Positions 21,059-32,664 of a DNA stretch of 64,000 nucleotides are shown in pieces. The stretch's first letter is position 1. Every line of letters begins with the position of its first letter. Both the position numbers and the translations under genes were made by a program. The stretch is taken from assembly GCF_017562075.2 (NCBI RefSeq), contig NW_024427589.1, positions 383,001 to 447,000 of the forward strand, given 5' to 3'. The notes beneath the pieces were generated by a model, which saw only the letters and a list, made by a program, of their open reading frames with translations, was not told where the DNA came from and did no database searches. This stretch comes from Anopheles merus (lineage: Eukaryota; Arthropoda; Insecta; Diptera; Culicidae).

Positions 21059-21349
21059 CAACTGCGCTGCCTAAAAAACAAAATTTTGTTTTGCAACAAA
21101 GGGATTTGTTGTAAAAATACATTTCTTTTTTTACAAGGAGGGGAAATGTAGAATTCACCTTAGCAAGATGCCATTAAAACCTCCTCCTTGGGTCCGTTTT
21201 GCAGCTAAGCTTCTCTGGACCAAATGAGAATCAGCTTTGAGTGTACCTGCTTAAAAAAAGAAAACTAATTATTTAAAAAAAATCATTTTGGTTCCCCAAG
21301 GCATCTATCAAGGCGACCAACACATCATCATTGCTTTTCCGGAAGATAT
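21059..21349 (-). pseudogene. Merlin transposon 3' part (left arm)
   Basis: This matches right-arm 40,589-40,879: the last codons of the transposase (about 21,274-21,349, minus strand) and its 3' UTR. It ends abruptly at CCGGAAGATAT, where BEL/Pao sequence begins. The 239 bp that connect it to the other half of the gene in the right arm are missing here. Confidence 0.75.
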
Positions 21350-21386
21350 TCTACGACTCTTCCTGTAACAATTTTCTTATCCGTAG

Positions 21387-21890
21387 TTATTCTTCTTGGA
21401 GGATCGGTAATACACATATTTTTGATATACAGCGTCGATACTCTCCTTCTTTCGTCCGAACATCTACTACACGTATATTGCCATCATTGCCTTCAAAGAT
21501 TCGTGTGCCTCGTCCCACAGCCCATTTCAACGGTGGCAAATTGTCTTCTTTAATCAGTTCTATCGTTCCAATACTAATATTATTCCTTTGTCTTGTCCAT
21601 TTAGTTCGGGGATGGAGTCCGGATAGGTAATCGGTCTTCCACTGTTTCCAGATACGACGGACAAACCCTTGAATTTTCTGGAAACGATCCAAACGATTGA
21701 CTTCGATGCCTTCGTAAGATAGTTCTGTCGTAGACACCAAACTGCGATGGATTAAGAAGTGCCCCGGAGTTAAAACCTCCAAATCCTCCGGTTCTGTGGA
21801 TAGTTGTGTTAGTGGTCGTGAATTCAAACATGCCTCGATTTTAATCAACAACGTCGCAAGGTCTTCCTTCAGATGGTAGCATGGTAGCAA
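21387..21890 (-). pseudogene. BEL/Pao integrase C-terminus (DUF5641-like)
   Basis: The frame shows L-N-S-R-P-L, then T-P-G-H-F-L-I, W-K-Q-W-K-T-D-Y-L and the R-V-V-D-V-R-T-K-E-G-E-Y-R-R strand pair. This is the conserved domain that follows the BEL integrase core. The upstream frame ends at 22,140 and the connecting part with D-N-A-K-N-F is in other frames, so the gene is broken. The true stop of pol is at 21,387. Confidence 0.85.
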
Positions 21891-22139
21891 ATGGTAGCAT
21901 CAATTGTGCACTTTAGATGCCTTTTCAAACTCTTTATGGCCGCTTCCCATAATCCTCCAAAGTTTGGCGAGCGTGGTGGAATGAATTTGAATTCAATTCC
22001 TTCAGAAACGCATTGCGTAGTTATTGTTTCTTGTGCTTGTTGCGTTTTGAACAGATCGTATAGTTCTCGAGTTCAGTACTCGAGCTGCTCCACGAAAGTT
22101 TTTGGCGTTATCGCATTCTATTACTGCTGGCTTACCTCA

Positions 22140-23276
22140 TCAAGCCACAAAACGTTTGAGCGCTGAAATAAATGCTTGTGTGGACAAATCAGCTACCAGT
22201 TCCACATGAACTGCCTTAGTCACCAGACATACGAAGACTACCACAAAACATTTCATCGGTGTTGCTTGTCGTGGTGCTAGTCGATACCACAACGGTACAC
22301 ATAGATCTACTCCGGTATTTAAAAAGGGAAAGCCAGGAGTTACTCTTTCTAGAGGCAGGTCACCCATTAATTGCTCCATACAAGTAGGTTTGCTGCGAAA
22401 GCATTTTACACAGTTATGTAAAACCCTTCGAGCAAGGTTGTGCGCAAGCAGTGGCCAGAATCTTTCTCGAACTATTGATATTAGTAGTTGCGGAGCCGGA
22501 TGCTTAAACTGGTGATGGTACGATTGCATAATCAACGTGGTTAATGCGCGATTATAATCGAAGATGATTGGATGTTTTCCAGTATTCGAAACGGGTGCAT
22601 TTAGAAGCCTTCCGCCCACGCATATAATATCGTCTACTAATATAAGGGGTAGCGCTTTTAGCTTGGACGCTCCCTTAACTTGACCTTTCTTCACGTTCTT
22701 GATCTCTTCTGCAAAGGTTTCCGCTTGTGCCATCCGCACGAGTACATTACAGGCTTGCCTCAACTCTAAGAGCTGTAGGACTCGTCGTTGGAGTCGGTTT
22801 ACTCTCTTGCTGTTACGACAGAACCGTAAAATGTACGCCACTAATCGCAATAAGGCTGTGTATGATGACCGAAGAGCGAACAAAGGATTAGTAGCTTTGG
22901 ATGTAACTGTCATTGCTATAGCGCGTTCTTCTAGTTGTTCTGGTGTGAAGCTTACATCAGGGGTAGTGATACTTGATGCCCATTCGTAGCTATGCCTCAG
23001 CCATTTGGGTTCGTGCCACCAAGGTTCGCTGTGCAACAATTCACTGGGGGACATGCCTCTGGATATAATATCTGCCGGATTGTCTTCACCAGATACATGG
23101 AACCATTGTGTCCGATCCGTGATATGCTGGATCACTGAAACCCTGTTCGCTACAAATGGTTTCCATCGAGATGGATTGGCAGCTATCCAGTACAACACAA
23201 TTGTAGAGTCCACCCAAAATACTCCCTTCGTTTCTTGCTTCAAGGTTGTGTTGGGTTCTCTATATTTCCAAGTCAC
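22140..23276 (-). pseudogene. BEL/Pao pol: RNase H end and integrase start
   Basis: The 378-residue frame has RNase H-like F-W-V-D-S-T-I-V-L, then D-N-P-A-D-I-I-S-R-G with P-S-E-L, an R-E-R-F-W-P region with H-N-C-V-K-C (H2C2 zinc domain) and the first core Asp in N-T-G-V-D-L. A TGA and frame change follow at 22,140. It is the longest preserved piece of this copy. Confidence 0.85.
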
Positions 23277-23450
23277 TCCACCTTAGTTACTCGCCGGTAT
23301 TCAAGTGGCGTCCCCTTAATTTCCCCCGTCCTTGGCGTTCAATCTAGTTACTTTTTGACAACCACCGACCAAGGTTTATCTCATTGTCACGGTGGGCGTC
23401 CAATACGCTCGAAGACGCGGCACACCAACCAAACTCTACCGATGTGAAAC

Positions 23451-24541
23451 CTAGCGAACTCTACAGGTTGCTTTAACCTTCGGCCACAGATGGCATAGCA
23501 ATAAGGCACCTGGAAGCTCTAGTCTTGGAAGGGTTACTCTTTTTTGCCTTTTGCCATTTTCTATTGGTGCTACTCTTGATTTGGCACATAGCAGCTGTAC
23601 TGTGATAGTACCATTCGCCGAAATCGTTCGCATATACAAGCAGGCACCATAGGCCCTTTCTGATGCATCGCTAAAATCGTGAATCTCAATGCTGTTTGCT
23701 GCATCTCCTATCACCCTTCGTGGGACCGCGATTCTTTCAACGTCTTCTATGCCTTGTTTAAACTTTTTTCCAATTTACGCGTATTTCTTCCTCTAATGGT
23801 TCATCCCAGCCGACCTTTTTTTTCCACAGGACTTGTAAGAAGCATTTTGCCATTACGATAACTGGCCCGATCAACCCCAAAGGATCATACAAGCTGCGTC
23901 TGCCACAACCGTCCGTTTAGTTATGTTATCCTCCTTATGCCATTTTGGGATGCTGAATGTAAGCACATCTTGTGCTGGATTCCATTTCAGACCCTAAGTT
24001 TTTATCGACTTATGTGGATCAATCAGCAGCTCCGAGCCAATTTCTCGAAGATCGGGTGGAAGGGAATTCCGTATCTCTACGGAATTTGATGCCCATTTCC
24101 TCAAATGAAATCCCGCAGAATGCAATAATTCTGACAGCTCATTGCAAACTAGCCTCCCTTGTTCTACCGTGTCAACTTCGCTAATCATATCATCCATATA
24201 GAAATCTGACTTCAAAATCTTTGAAGCTATCGGGTATGATAAATTTGACTCGTTCGCCAGTGCTTGAAGACATTTTGTCGCCAGGTACGGAGCTGACAAT
24301 GTCCCGTACGTTACAGTCTTAAGCTGAAACTCTCGAATTCCGTCACCATTTTCATCTCCCCACAGGATACGTTGAAGTGGACGGTCTGCCTCTCTTATCC
24401 ATATCTGCCTATACATCTTCTCGATGTCTGCGGTCAATGCGTATCTCGGGGTGCGAAAACGCAGTACGATACTAATCAAATAATCTTGAATCACAGGGCC
24501 AACTAACAAAGCATCGTTTAGTGAAACTCCAGACTCAGTTG
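23451..24541 (-). pseudogene. BEL/Pao pol: RT and RNase H
   Basis: The RT part (24,541-23,994) starts at E-S-G-V-S-L-N-D-A, has D-I-E-K-M-Y-R-Q-I with the first Asp and F-Y-M-D-D-M with the catalytic pair. After frame changes (23,993-23,715) RNase H reads F-S-D-A-S-E-R-A-Y-G-A-C. BEL-type RT and RNase H motifs are clear; several frameshifts make it inactive. The Gypsy LTR at 24,545 abuts the RT. Confidence 0.85.
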
Positions 24542-24544
24542 TGT

Positions 24545-24811
24545 TGTAGATGGGACGGAACCGTAATTAAGTAAATTGTGCAACGGAACTGTTTTATCTC
24601 TATCTAGATATATTTGTAGTCCTGTAGTGCTTGTAGTTCGGCTTCTCTTCTTCAAGTGTCGTAGTCCGGTAGCGGAAGCGATCGCTGTGTATATAGAATC
24701 TAGCTATTCATACCACGGTGTGTATAGAAGATAGTTGTTCATACCACGGTGTGTATGGGGAATAGCGTATGACAGCTCCAGTGCTGCCAGAAGTGTAGCT
24801 CAGATATAACA
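24545..24811 (-). repeat. Gypsy 3' LTR, 267 bp
   Basis: TG...CA bounded, directly after a purine stretch (GCGCGGAAGAGC on the minus strand). An internal direct duplication (CATACCACGGTGTGTAT, near 24,709 and 24,743) could hold regulatory sites. It has no partner LTR in the window. Confidence 0.65.
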
Positions 24812-24839
24812 GCTCTTCCGCGCAAAATAGAATTCGTTG

Positions 24840-25448
24840 TTATAGGTTGAGCCTTTGCGGAGGCTTGATGGTCCGCAGAGAACGACACAACCTTTGGTCC
24901 ACCGGAAAGTCCGCTGACCCAGTGGGTTGATCAATTGCAGCTGTTTCGTTAGAAATCGGTAGTTGGATACCCGTTTCAGGATTAGGAGTAGTCGGGATAG
25001 CAGGGAGGGACATGTCAGTGGATGTATAAGCGTTATCGTAGTTGTATGTATTTGTAAGAATGTCTGGAGTGACTGCGATAGTGTTATCGTAGAAATTTTC
25101 ACCACCAATCTCTTCACGGCGTAAAGAAATTTCTTCCTTAGTGGATTCCGATAGCCCTGCACCGACACTACGTAGTTGATCGATATGCCTTTTCCAGGTC
25201 CGCCCGCCATTGAGTTTCACTAAATAGTGGAGTTTACCTAGACGTTCCTTAATTGTCCCAAACTCCCACTTATTTCCGTGAACGTATTCTCGAGCTGCAA
25301 CTTTTGATCCAGTAGTCAATGCACGTATTTTAGACTGAACTTCATTTGAGTTTGGATCGTTTGATGGTATCATGAGATCCAGCCTTGAACGGATCTGACG
25401 ACCGAACACTAATTTTGAAGGTGAAAATCCGGTGACTGGGTGAATCAT
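24840..25448 (-). pseudogene. Gypsy integrase C-terminal region
   Basis: The frame begins with H-P-V-T-G-F-S-P-S-K-L-V-F-G, the integrase C-terminal helix motif. It continues with an SH3-like barrel and K-R-H-I-D-Q-L-R followed by a Ser/Thr/Pro-rich tail. A gap of stops separates it from the core at 25,644. Confidence 0.75.
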
Positions 25449-25643
25449 TTTACGGTATGAGAGCAGTATATTGCAAATTTCACTCTAAACTTCCCCCCGA
25501 TTACATTGTAGCGACTTTAGTTTAGATTTCATTGTTTGTATAAATATTTCAGCCTGTCCATTTGTGGCTGGGTGGTACGGAGCACTAAGCTTATGAGTAA
25601 TTCCGTTTAATTTAAGAAATCTTGAAAATTCAGTAGAGGTAAA

Positions 25644-26204
25644 TTAGGGACCGTTGTCACTCACAAAAACAGAAGGTAATCCATAAGTACTGAAAAACTC
25701 CCGGCACAAACGAATTGTCGTTTCCGTAGTCATGTTTTTTACAACGTAGACCATAGGCCACTTCGAGTATGTGTCAATCAATATGAGGTAGTAAAGTCCC
25801 ATGAATGGACCAGCATAGTCCGCATGAACACGCTGAAACGGTTCCGTAGGTGTTTCCCAACAATGAAAAGTGACTTTGGGAGGATTAACCTTTGCAGCCT
25901 GACAGGAAGCACAATCGTTGACCAGGTTTTCGATGTCTCTGTCTATGCTTTCCCACCAACAATAACTCCGAGCAAGTGATTTGATTTGTGTTATACCGAA
26001 ATGTGTTGAATGGAGTTCTTCAAGCACCTTTCTTCGCAATACAGGTGGTGTGTTTACTCGGCTACCACGCATCAAGCAATCTTTATGTAAGTTGAATTCT
26101 TCCTGATTCACACCAAATCTATGTTTCCCTTCAACTGAGTTTCCAGTTCTCAGGGCACATAGCAATTCACGAACATTCACATCCGCTAGGGTAGCTGCAC
26201 TCAA
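25644..26204 (-). pseudogene. Gypsy integrase zinc domain and core
   Basis: Motifs: H-S-T-H-F-G-I and C-A-S-C-Q-A for the H2C2 zinc domain, H-A-D-Y-A-G-P with the first Asp, and V-S-D-N-G-P with the second Asp, at which the frame ends. The DNA continues with a stop and an E-containing segment in other frames, so the domain is interrupted just after the second Asp. Confidence 0.8.
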
Positions 26205-26288
26205 TTCATCTACAGTCAGTGGGAGTGTTTGTATTGCATTTACCTCGACTACCTCCGGTTCTTCAATTTCCGATTCAGGGTCAATAGT

Positions 26289-26897
26289 TCAAACCGGTAG
26301 GCGAGACATAGCATCGGCATTGAAAAGTTCCGAAGAACGGCGATGTCTAATCTTATAATCGAACGCCTGTAGGAATGCCGCGTAACGCTGCATGCGCATT
26401 GCGGACATAGTAGGAAGTCCTTTAGATTCCAAAAAGATCTGGCTGATAGGTTTATTATCTGTTACCAGAATAAATTTGCGACCGTAAAGGTATTGATGAA
26501 ACTTGCGAATACCAAAAATGATCGAGTAGGCTTCCTTATCGATCAGAGAATATTTTGTTCGAGTAAGGGTCTGAGATTCGTACTGTAATGGCCGTTCAGT
26601 TCCATCAGGATGCTGATGACTAAGAACTGCCCCAACCCCGTATGGGGACGCGTCAGTAGCTAAAACTACCGGAAGTGACGGGTCATAATGTACTAAAAAC
26701 CTATCGGATTGCATCTCCCATTTTACCAATGCAAACGATTTATCACAATCAGCACTCCACACAAATGGAACGTCATCTTTAAGTAAGTTATTCAGTGGGT
26801 ACAAAATAGTACTGAAGTTAGGGAAAAATCTACCATAGTAGTTAATGAGTCCAACAAAAGACCGTACTTGCTCCTTATTTTTAGGAATAGGGTAAAC
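26289..26897 (-). pseudogene. Gypsy RT connection and RNase H
   Basis: It reads P-K-N-K-E-Q-V-R-S-F-V-G-L, then A-T-D-A-S-P-Y-G-V-G-A, K-E-A-Y-S-I-I-F and V-T-D-N-K-P to A-D-A-M-S-R-L-P. All RNase H catalytic acidic residues appear present. The RT palm is lost beyond the MITE junction near 26,897. Confidence 0.8.
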
Positions 26898-27749
26898 GTA
26901 CCTATAGTGGTGCTAGTACCAATAGTGGTGGTATTTCACTAAAATGCGTCTCATACGATAAATTAACAGTAGTTAAGTTATCTACGATAGTGTGAAATGT
27001 TCTCTAGCCTTTTACAAAGTTTTTAAAAATGAAATGGGGTCATTCCGTTTCTTAGTGACCGAAAAATCCATTATTTTATAAAAGGTATCAACATTTTTCC
27101 AAAATCCTTAGGATTTCAAAACGATACTCATATTTTTGTTAACGTTCCAAATGACCACATAACAACGCAGTTATTAGTTTTTTAACATAATTGTTATCAA
27201 ATGATATTGTTTTATTCTAATTCATTGGCTTTTGACCATATTTACGTATTTTTAATTGTTTTTTACGATAGTGCCATTATAGGTACACCAAACAGACATG
27301 TTCCTATAGTGGTCCTAGTTCTAAAATCAATAAAAACAGGTAATTTTAGGTTTTTTTCGACAACATTTTTGATATGTCGTACTGTTTTCATTACAATAAG
27401 CAATAAAAATGAGTTTTCTGTAAGTAATTTACCAAACAAAGGCTAAAATTCGCTTATTTGGCTGAGTGAAAAATCGACTTCAAATCAAGCAATCTCTTCT
27501 AGGTTTGAGTTGACGACAGGTGTTATTCAGTACTTTAGTTAATATTGTCATCAACCAAATTCATACATTTTTTACGATCAAATCACGAAAGATATCATTA
27601 TTATCGCAGTAATCCTTGCTATTCACACGAAAACAGCTTCAAAACTAAGTTATATTGATATTATACACTGTTTTTAAGGCATCTTTGTTTACCACCACTA
27701 TAGGAACACAATACGACGACTATAGGAACCATACCACCATTATAGGTAC
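26898..27749. mobile_element. Non-autonomous DNA element with many CCTATAGTGGT boxes
   Basis: Termini are inverted: GTACCTATAGTGGTG at 26,898 and GTACCTATAATGGTG on the reverse strand ending at 27,749. Related boxes recur at about 27,280, 27,303, 27,690, 27,710 and 27,722 in both orientations. AAC flanks both sides, a possible 3-bp duplication. There is no transposase frame and the interior is AT-rich. Superfamily not assigned. Confidence 0.6.
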
Positions 27750-29347
27750 AACGAAGCAGTCACAAAAATATGTATTTTTTTTCGTAAAATTTATGTGTTT
27801 CATGGTTAAAATGGTTGTGATTGCGAAGATAAAGAAGAAGAAGAACTTATCATAGCAGTCCACACTCGGGGAAGGTTTTTGTTTTGACTTTGGTGCTGCC
27901 GGGTCTACCGCTGTGGCGCGACAAATGCACGGAATTCACTCGACTAAAACATGAACCTACCGATCCGAGCCCATTCCAAGGCAATGCCGGTCAATCCGCG
28001 TCATGATAACTTCTCCAAACCAACAAGCCGCCAGATTCTGGAAGGGCAGGTGCAGCACCATATGCGCGAAAGAATTTTGCTACATATCACACGCACGTTT
28101 GCTTCGATCGTGTGCCTTTTTAACACCCCCAACAGCAGAACCGATCGCAAAGATCGTGGTGCCAATCCGATAGTTGTGTTGTCTCTCAGGTAGCGAAATC
28201 GAAAATGCATGGACTTTGTAGCCGCAGCGGATGAAAATGTACGCATCAGAATCAAATAGTTTTGGGGTTTCCACACGCACGCACACACACACAAAAACAC
28301 AAATGCACACATGCACGTACGCGTGTACGCGGGCAGGCACCCGCGAAAGCGCAAACGCAAGCACGCACCCACGAAAGCGCGAACGCAAGCACGCACTCCC
28401 CCCCTTCCCCCCACCAGACCACCCCCCCCTCCCCGCATGATCGATTACGGCTACCCTATCGGTAGAACGGCTGGTTCAGCTTTCTTGTATCGCATCCTCA
28501 TCCAAAGCGCCGGGCGGGGTGGGGGATCGCGGCATGATAGAGTGAACGGTCACTTTCCCCGCGCTGTGTGCGTGTGTGTGTGTGTCGAGACCCAAAAACT
28601 GGAGACAGATTTCGGCAAATAAAAAAAAAAATTATTACCACTATACACTGTGCTACATGATGCATAGAAGGTCGTTGAAGCATCAAACATGCTCAAATAA
28701 AAAAATATTAGATTAGTGTTAGACGTTCTCCTACGCTTGTTTTAAATAGGCTTCTTCACCCTCAATTGGCAGGGGCATCGAATGGTCTCATCAGCAGCGG
28801 CACGAAATAAAATAATCCATCAATACACCGATAACACTTTAAATCCCAATCCAGCTTCTCCTACAGCGTCTCAAGGTCACACACAAATTAATAAATGCTA
28901 ACACCCACCAATAACAATACATAACCGCAATGCACATATAAGTATCAACGCATACACCACAACACCCAATCAGCTGGCGGCGGAAGGCACGGGCTGAAGC
29001 TCAAGTAAGGCAAGCCAGGGTGAAGGAGGGAGAGGAGAGGAAGAAGCGGACGAAAAAATGGGCGCCATTATTTTTTTAAATTTTTTGACCGTTTTTTTTT
29101 TTTGCTCCGCCGCCGCCCGAACTGCCCGAACTGCCCGAACTGCGCGAGCCAGCGCTGGAATCGCTGAAGTCCAGCGCGTCAGACGAGCCAAAATCTGCGC
29201 TGGCCAGCGCAGATTTTGGTGCATTTTCTGCGCTGGAAACTGCTCGAATTTGCGCAGCGGGTAGGCTGAAATTTCAGCCTGTCAGCTGTTTGCATTGTAT
29301 AGCTGTTTTCGAGCAGCTATCTATGGGAGTATAATATACAGGTGGGA
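27750..29347. other. Unassigned sequence with simple repeats
   Basis: No gene is recognised. It has an (AAG)n tract near 27,831, a GC-richer part (27,860-28,200) that might be host-derived, CA/GCAC-rich low complexity at 28,268-28,400 with C-runs to 28,435, a GT run at 28,567-28,584, a CCCGAACTG triplicate at 29,116-29,142, and the 16-bp palindrome GGCTGAAATTTCAGCC at about 29,264. Open frames here follow the low complexity and are not supported as genes. Confidence 0.5.
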
Positions 29348-29592
29348 TTATCCCAAGGTGTATGAATTTAGAAGGCTGATTTTTATCGCTTCTGATTCTG
29401 AATGAAGATTTTAAAAGTGTTTTGAGTATTCGTCAAGCCTCCAGAAAGCTCGTTTTAGCAAAAGTTTTCACTCGTTCTGTCAAAAAGTGATGTTCAAAAT
29501 TGATTATAAAAAAATGCTATGAGACTACCTGGACTACATACACTTTGATTCTAGATTCCACCACGTGATCTCTTTAATACACCTTGGGATAA
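29348..29592. mobile_element. Small MITE with 16-bp perfect terminal inverted repeats
   Basis: TTATCCCAAGGTGTAT at 29,348-29,363 is exactly inverted at 29,577-29,592. The 245-bp interior is non-coding. The target duplication is unclear, and the superfamily is unknown. Confidence 0.6.
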
Positions 29593-29693
29593 ATGTAAAC
29601 AACACCGTGTTTTCGAGCAGGTACTCGAATCTAATTGTTGCTTGGAGGCTAAAATAATCTAGACTGAAAATTGCAGGCTAGTTTTTTGTGTGG

Positions 29694-29749
29694 TTTTGTA
29701 TGGAGTGTTTACATGATTTCAGCCTCCAACTGTCAAACTCCATACAAAA
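29694..29749. repeat. Perfect 13-bp hairpin stem
   Basis: TTTTGTATGGAGT (29,694-29,706) and its exact complement (29,737-29,749) are separated by 30 bp. It lies at the edge where insertions end and BEL pol coding resumes (about 29,755), so it may be a terminal structure of the inserted element. Confidence 0.6.
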
Positions 29750-29754
29750 GCTGA

Positions 29755-30470
29755 AAAAGCTCTTTTCACATCTTTCGGCAAAGCTACTATGAATTTTCCA
29801 TCGATTCCCCGTTTTGTAGTGCTTTCAAATATCGCGTCGCATTTCGATTCTACAGGCAAAAACATATTCCCTGACTGGCACGCTTCTATCTCCCAAAACT
29901 GCTTTAGCCTCTCATCTAATGATTCATCGATGCACGCTACGTTAACCAGACTTCTTTGATTTAAACTTGCAGTGACAAATTATTTTCTCCCGATCGTAGC
30001 CTAACTAATCCGTTCAACAATATTTCATAATTTCACCTCCCTTCCGAGAAGCATATCGATTGCGCCAATTTCTGCACAGGTTGGGTCAGCTAGCTTAACG
30101 TTCGGTTTTAGTTCCCATTGTTGCTGATCAACCTTAACTGACGGAAGGTTCCACATGATCTCAGGTAGCACGTGCAATCTTAAAAGAAAGCAAAAATTAG
30201 TACATTGCGAATTAATCACCACATTTACCGAATAAGTTGATGGTTGGCTGCCTCTGCCCACTGCTCCAATTGCGAGATGATCTCGTAGCCTTTGTGCTCG
30301 TAAACCTTGCACTAAACGTTCGGTGATGAAATTCACTTGCGCTCCTCCATCCAGTAATGCGCGTGCGATCATTTTGTTGCCATACGATGCGACGACAGTT
30401 AGCAGAACAGTTGGCAACAATATAGATGTTGTAGGCACCGGTTGGTTCGCGGTCGGGGTCAGCATCACCG
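29755..30470 (-). pseudogene. BEL/Pao protease and N-terminal pol
   Basis: Frame 30,570-30,025 contains R-A-L-L-D-G-G-A-Q-V-N-F-I, the BEL protease active-site region (usually D-S-G or D-T-G; here Gly after Asp), and I-D-M-L-L-G-R. Beyond a frame change, 29,930-29,755 reads L-D-E-R-L-K-Q-F-W-E-I-E and I-V-A-L-P-K, the conserved stretch before BEL RT. The frame's N-terminal part beyond 30,470 is read through the inserted LTR-like block. Confidence 0.75.
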
Positions 30471-31116
30471 TGTAGCTATCTACTATACACAACTTATTAT
30501 AATACACACTATCAGCTATAGACACATTGTAACACACTTTGGAAAGCCAAACCACACCATTGTAACACATTCATTATAACACATTCAGTGAACCAGATCA
30601 TACCATAGCACCGCAACCGGAAGAATTCAGGCCGTCCATTCAAACAAATAACAGATGTGACACACTTATCAAAAACAACCGAAACGCACAACATAAGCAG
30701 GAACAGTATGTAACCCAAAGCAGGAACAGTATATGCATTAAACCCAAAACACGAACTTATTGACAAGAACCATCGCTCTTGTCAACAAAAGACAAACGTA
30801 ACCAGCTGAGTGAAAACAATAACTTTCCAACATAAAACCCGGAACCAAATGTGCGAAACCCTTAACTCATTTGAGTATAAATAAAACCAATTCCAACCGT
30901 GGCAAGCCAGATTCGTTCGGACTGCCAAGATAGGACATTACGCTCCCCAAAACCTTCGCCTTCCAACTTATTTCAAGAGTTTAGTTATGTCCCCCTTCCC
31001 AAGGTAAGGCTTCTAAACTCCGACGTTTCCAGTAAGGGAAACCCCTTTTGGGTTTCTATGATCGCCTGGACGATCATGTGTTGAAAAGTCCGCTTCGAAC
31101 AAAGTATGATTCTACA
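30471..31116 (+). repeat. LTR-like block inserted in BEL gag-pro junction
   Basis: The block starts TGTAGCTATC and ends near TCTACA. It has a promoter-like GTATAAATAAA at about 30,875 followed 40 bp later by ATTCGTTCGGACTGCC. It separates the BEL zinc-knuckle part from the protease and is in the opposite orientation to BEL. Parts (promoter, AAGGTAAGGC and the downstream ATCGCCTGGACG) recur inverted at 35,340-35,560. Probably a solo LTR; no target duplication was found. Confidence 0.5.
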
Positions 31117-32590
31117 TCGATACATGTCAGCGAAACACTGACCTACCGCGACGGTACTCGAGGTACAGTTGTACGATCATCGCATTACATGGCGACCAGC
31201 TATCTTCCGAACACATTACAACCGTATTGTTCGGTTCAATGAAAGATGTCGCTCTCGTTAATATTGTCACCGTACTCTCAGGAACACTCGCGACAACCGT
31301 AGACGATGGTTCAATCGGCGTCCGATGTAACATAGTGTGATGCTTCAGCTTACACACACGACACGTGCTGGAGGTTCATTCTCGTACGCGATGGTCTGGC
31401 GCCAAGCAATTTATGCAAAATCCTTTCTCTTTCACTTTGTCGTACCGTTGATTTACAGGCAGGTTTCGAAAGGTGTCACACTTAAAGGCGGAATGGTTCT
31501 CTCGGTTGCAGAATGTACATTTCTTTTCTATAACGTTTACGGTTGCACACGCTTGCTTCCATTTTTGTCGACCGTGGTTAGTGTGTGCGTGAGGGGCAGT
31601 TTCCTTTGCATTGGGTAAAGCTTGTAGAACCATAGCGTGCTGCCGTAGAAAATTCACCAATTCCTCATAATCTGCTACTTCACTACTTTGATGATGAGTT
31701 TTCCATTCCTTTCGAGTGTTAGAATTCAATTTGTCGCATAACATGTGAGCCAAAAGCACATTCCAACCATTCGCACAGACACTAACCTTCTCCACCATTT
31801 TGATCGTTCGCTCGAAACCGTCTAGCAAAATGGTGAGAGACTCGTAACTTTCACGTTTTGCGGGAGAAATGCTGACAAGATCATCCAGATAGCGCCGCAC
31901 TAACACTTTTTTTATTTTCATAGCAGGTTTTCAGCAACTCCCATGCAACGCTATAATTTGCTCCTTTCGTTTCTACTGCGTCGATCACTTGTGCTGCTTC
32001 TTTGGAAACCACTCGTTTTAGATAAATTAATTTAACTAAATCCGATAATCCAGGATGCCCATCAATCATGCTACTAAATGCATCACGAAACATTGGCCAC
32101 GATTCTAGCGCACCATCGAAACTAGGTAACGGAATTTCCGGTAAACGCACTTACGATTTGGCGTTCGACACTCTTGGATCCTGCGCATCCGTATTAGGCA
32201 CCGCATACTCCTGCGCTTTCGTGTTAGACACACACATCTCTGCTTCACGCCGCTTCAGCAAAACCGTTAGCTCGAAGCGTCGTTGCTCGAACTCATCATA
32301 CCGCATCTCTTCTTCCTCACACTGCACTTCGTCGCCCGTCTCCAGCAACGAAGCGTGCCTTCTCTCGAAGGCGGCCGCAATTGTCGTTAACTGCTCCGTA
32401 CACGCTTGCAGGTATGACAAATCAGGAACTGCAGCTTCTACTGCTTTCACGAGGGAATCCATCCTACGCATGTCAATGCGCTTGAAAACGTTCGACTACA
32501 CTTGCCATCGATATCGCTTCCTTTGGACTTGACGATGCTTGCACATCCACAAATGTAGATATTTCCGGATTCGACATTTCGGCACTTTCA
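31117..32590 (-). pseudogene. BEL/Pao gag with DUF1759-like domain and zinc knuckles
   Basis: Frames 32,471-32,151 (N-terminal helices), 32,150-31,881 (P-L-P-S-F-D-G...W-P-M-F-R-D-A-F, the DUF1759-type core) and 31,921-31,376 (C-T-F-C-N-R-E-N-H and C-I-N-C-L-A-P-D-H knuckles) run in BEL gag order, continuing in 31,357-31,127 with C-K-L-K-H-H. The likely start is near 32,575 in another frame. Frame changes break it. gag forms the particle and binds RNA. Confidence 0.8.
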
Positions 32591-32647
32591 CTACTCCAAT
32601 GAAACAATTACTTAAAATGGTAAAAGTTATCAGCAATACTTTATAAT

Positions 32648-32664
32648 CCGATCGAAGGACCAAA
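32648..32664 (-). promoter_or_regulatory. BEL/Pao primer-binding-like site
   Basis: On the minus strand TTTGGTCCTTCGATCGG lies upstream of gag. TTTGGTCCTTCG-type sequences follow the 5' LTR in many BEL/Pao elements and are taken as the tRNA-primed start of reverse transcription. Here Merlin sequence, not an LTR, begins only 6 bp away. Confidence 0.5.

Larger units (their letters stand above)
24545..26897 (-). mobile_element. Ty3/Gypsy fragment nested in BEL RT
   Basis: The minus-strand 3' half of a Gypsy element runs RT connection, RNase H, integrase and 3' LTR (24,545-24,811). The LTR starts TGTTATATC and ends TCTACA on the minus strand, and holds two copies of a TTCATACCACGGTGTGTAT block. 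The 5' half is cut at about 26,897, where a MITE begins. It is a different lineage from the elements at 1,823 and 54,319. Confidence 0.8.

Noticed and set aside
28001..28622. Overlapping Pro/Arg/His-rich frames
   Set aside because: Products of CA-, GCAC- and C-rich low complexity; no domain, no consistent frame.
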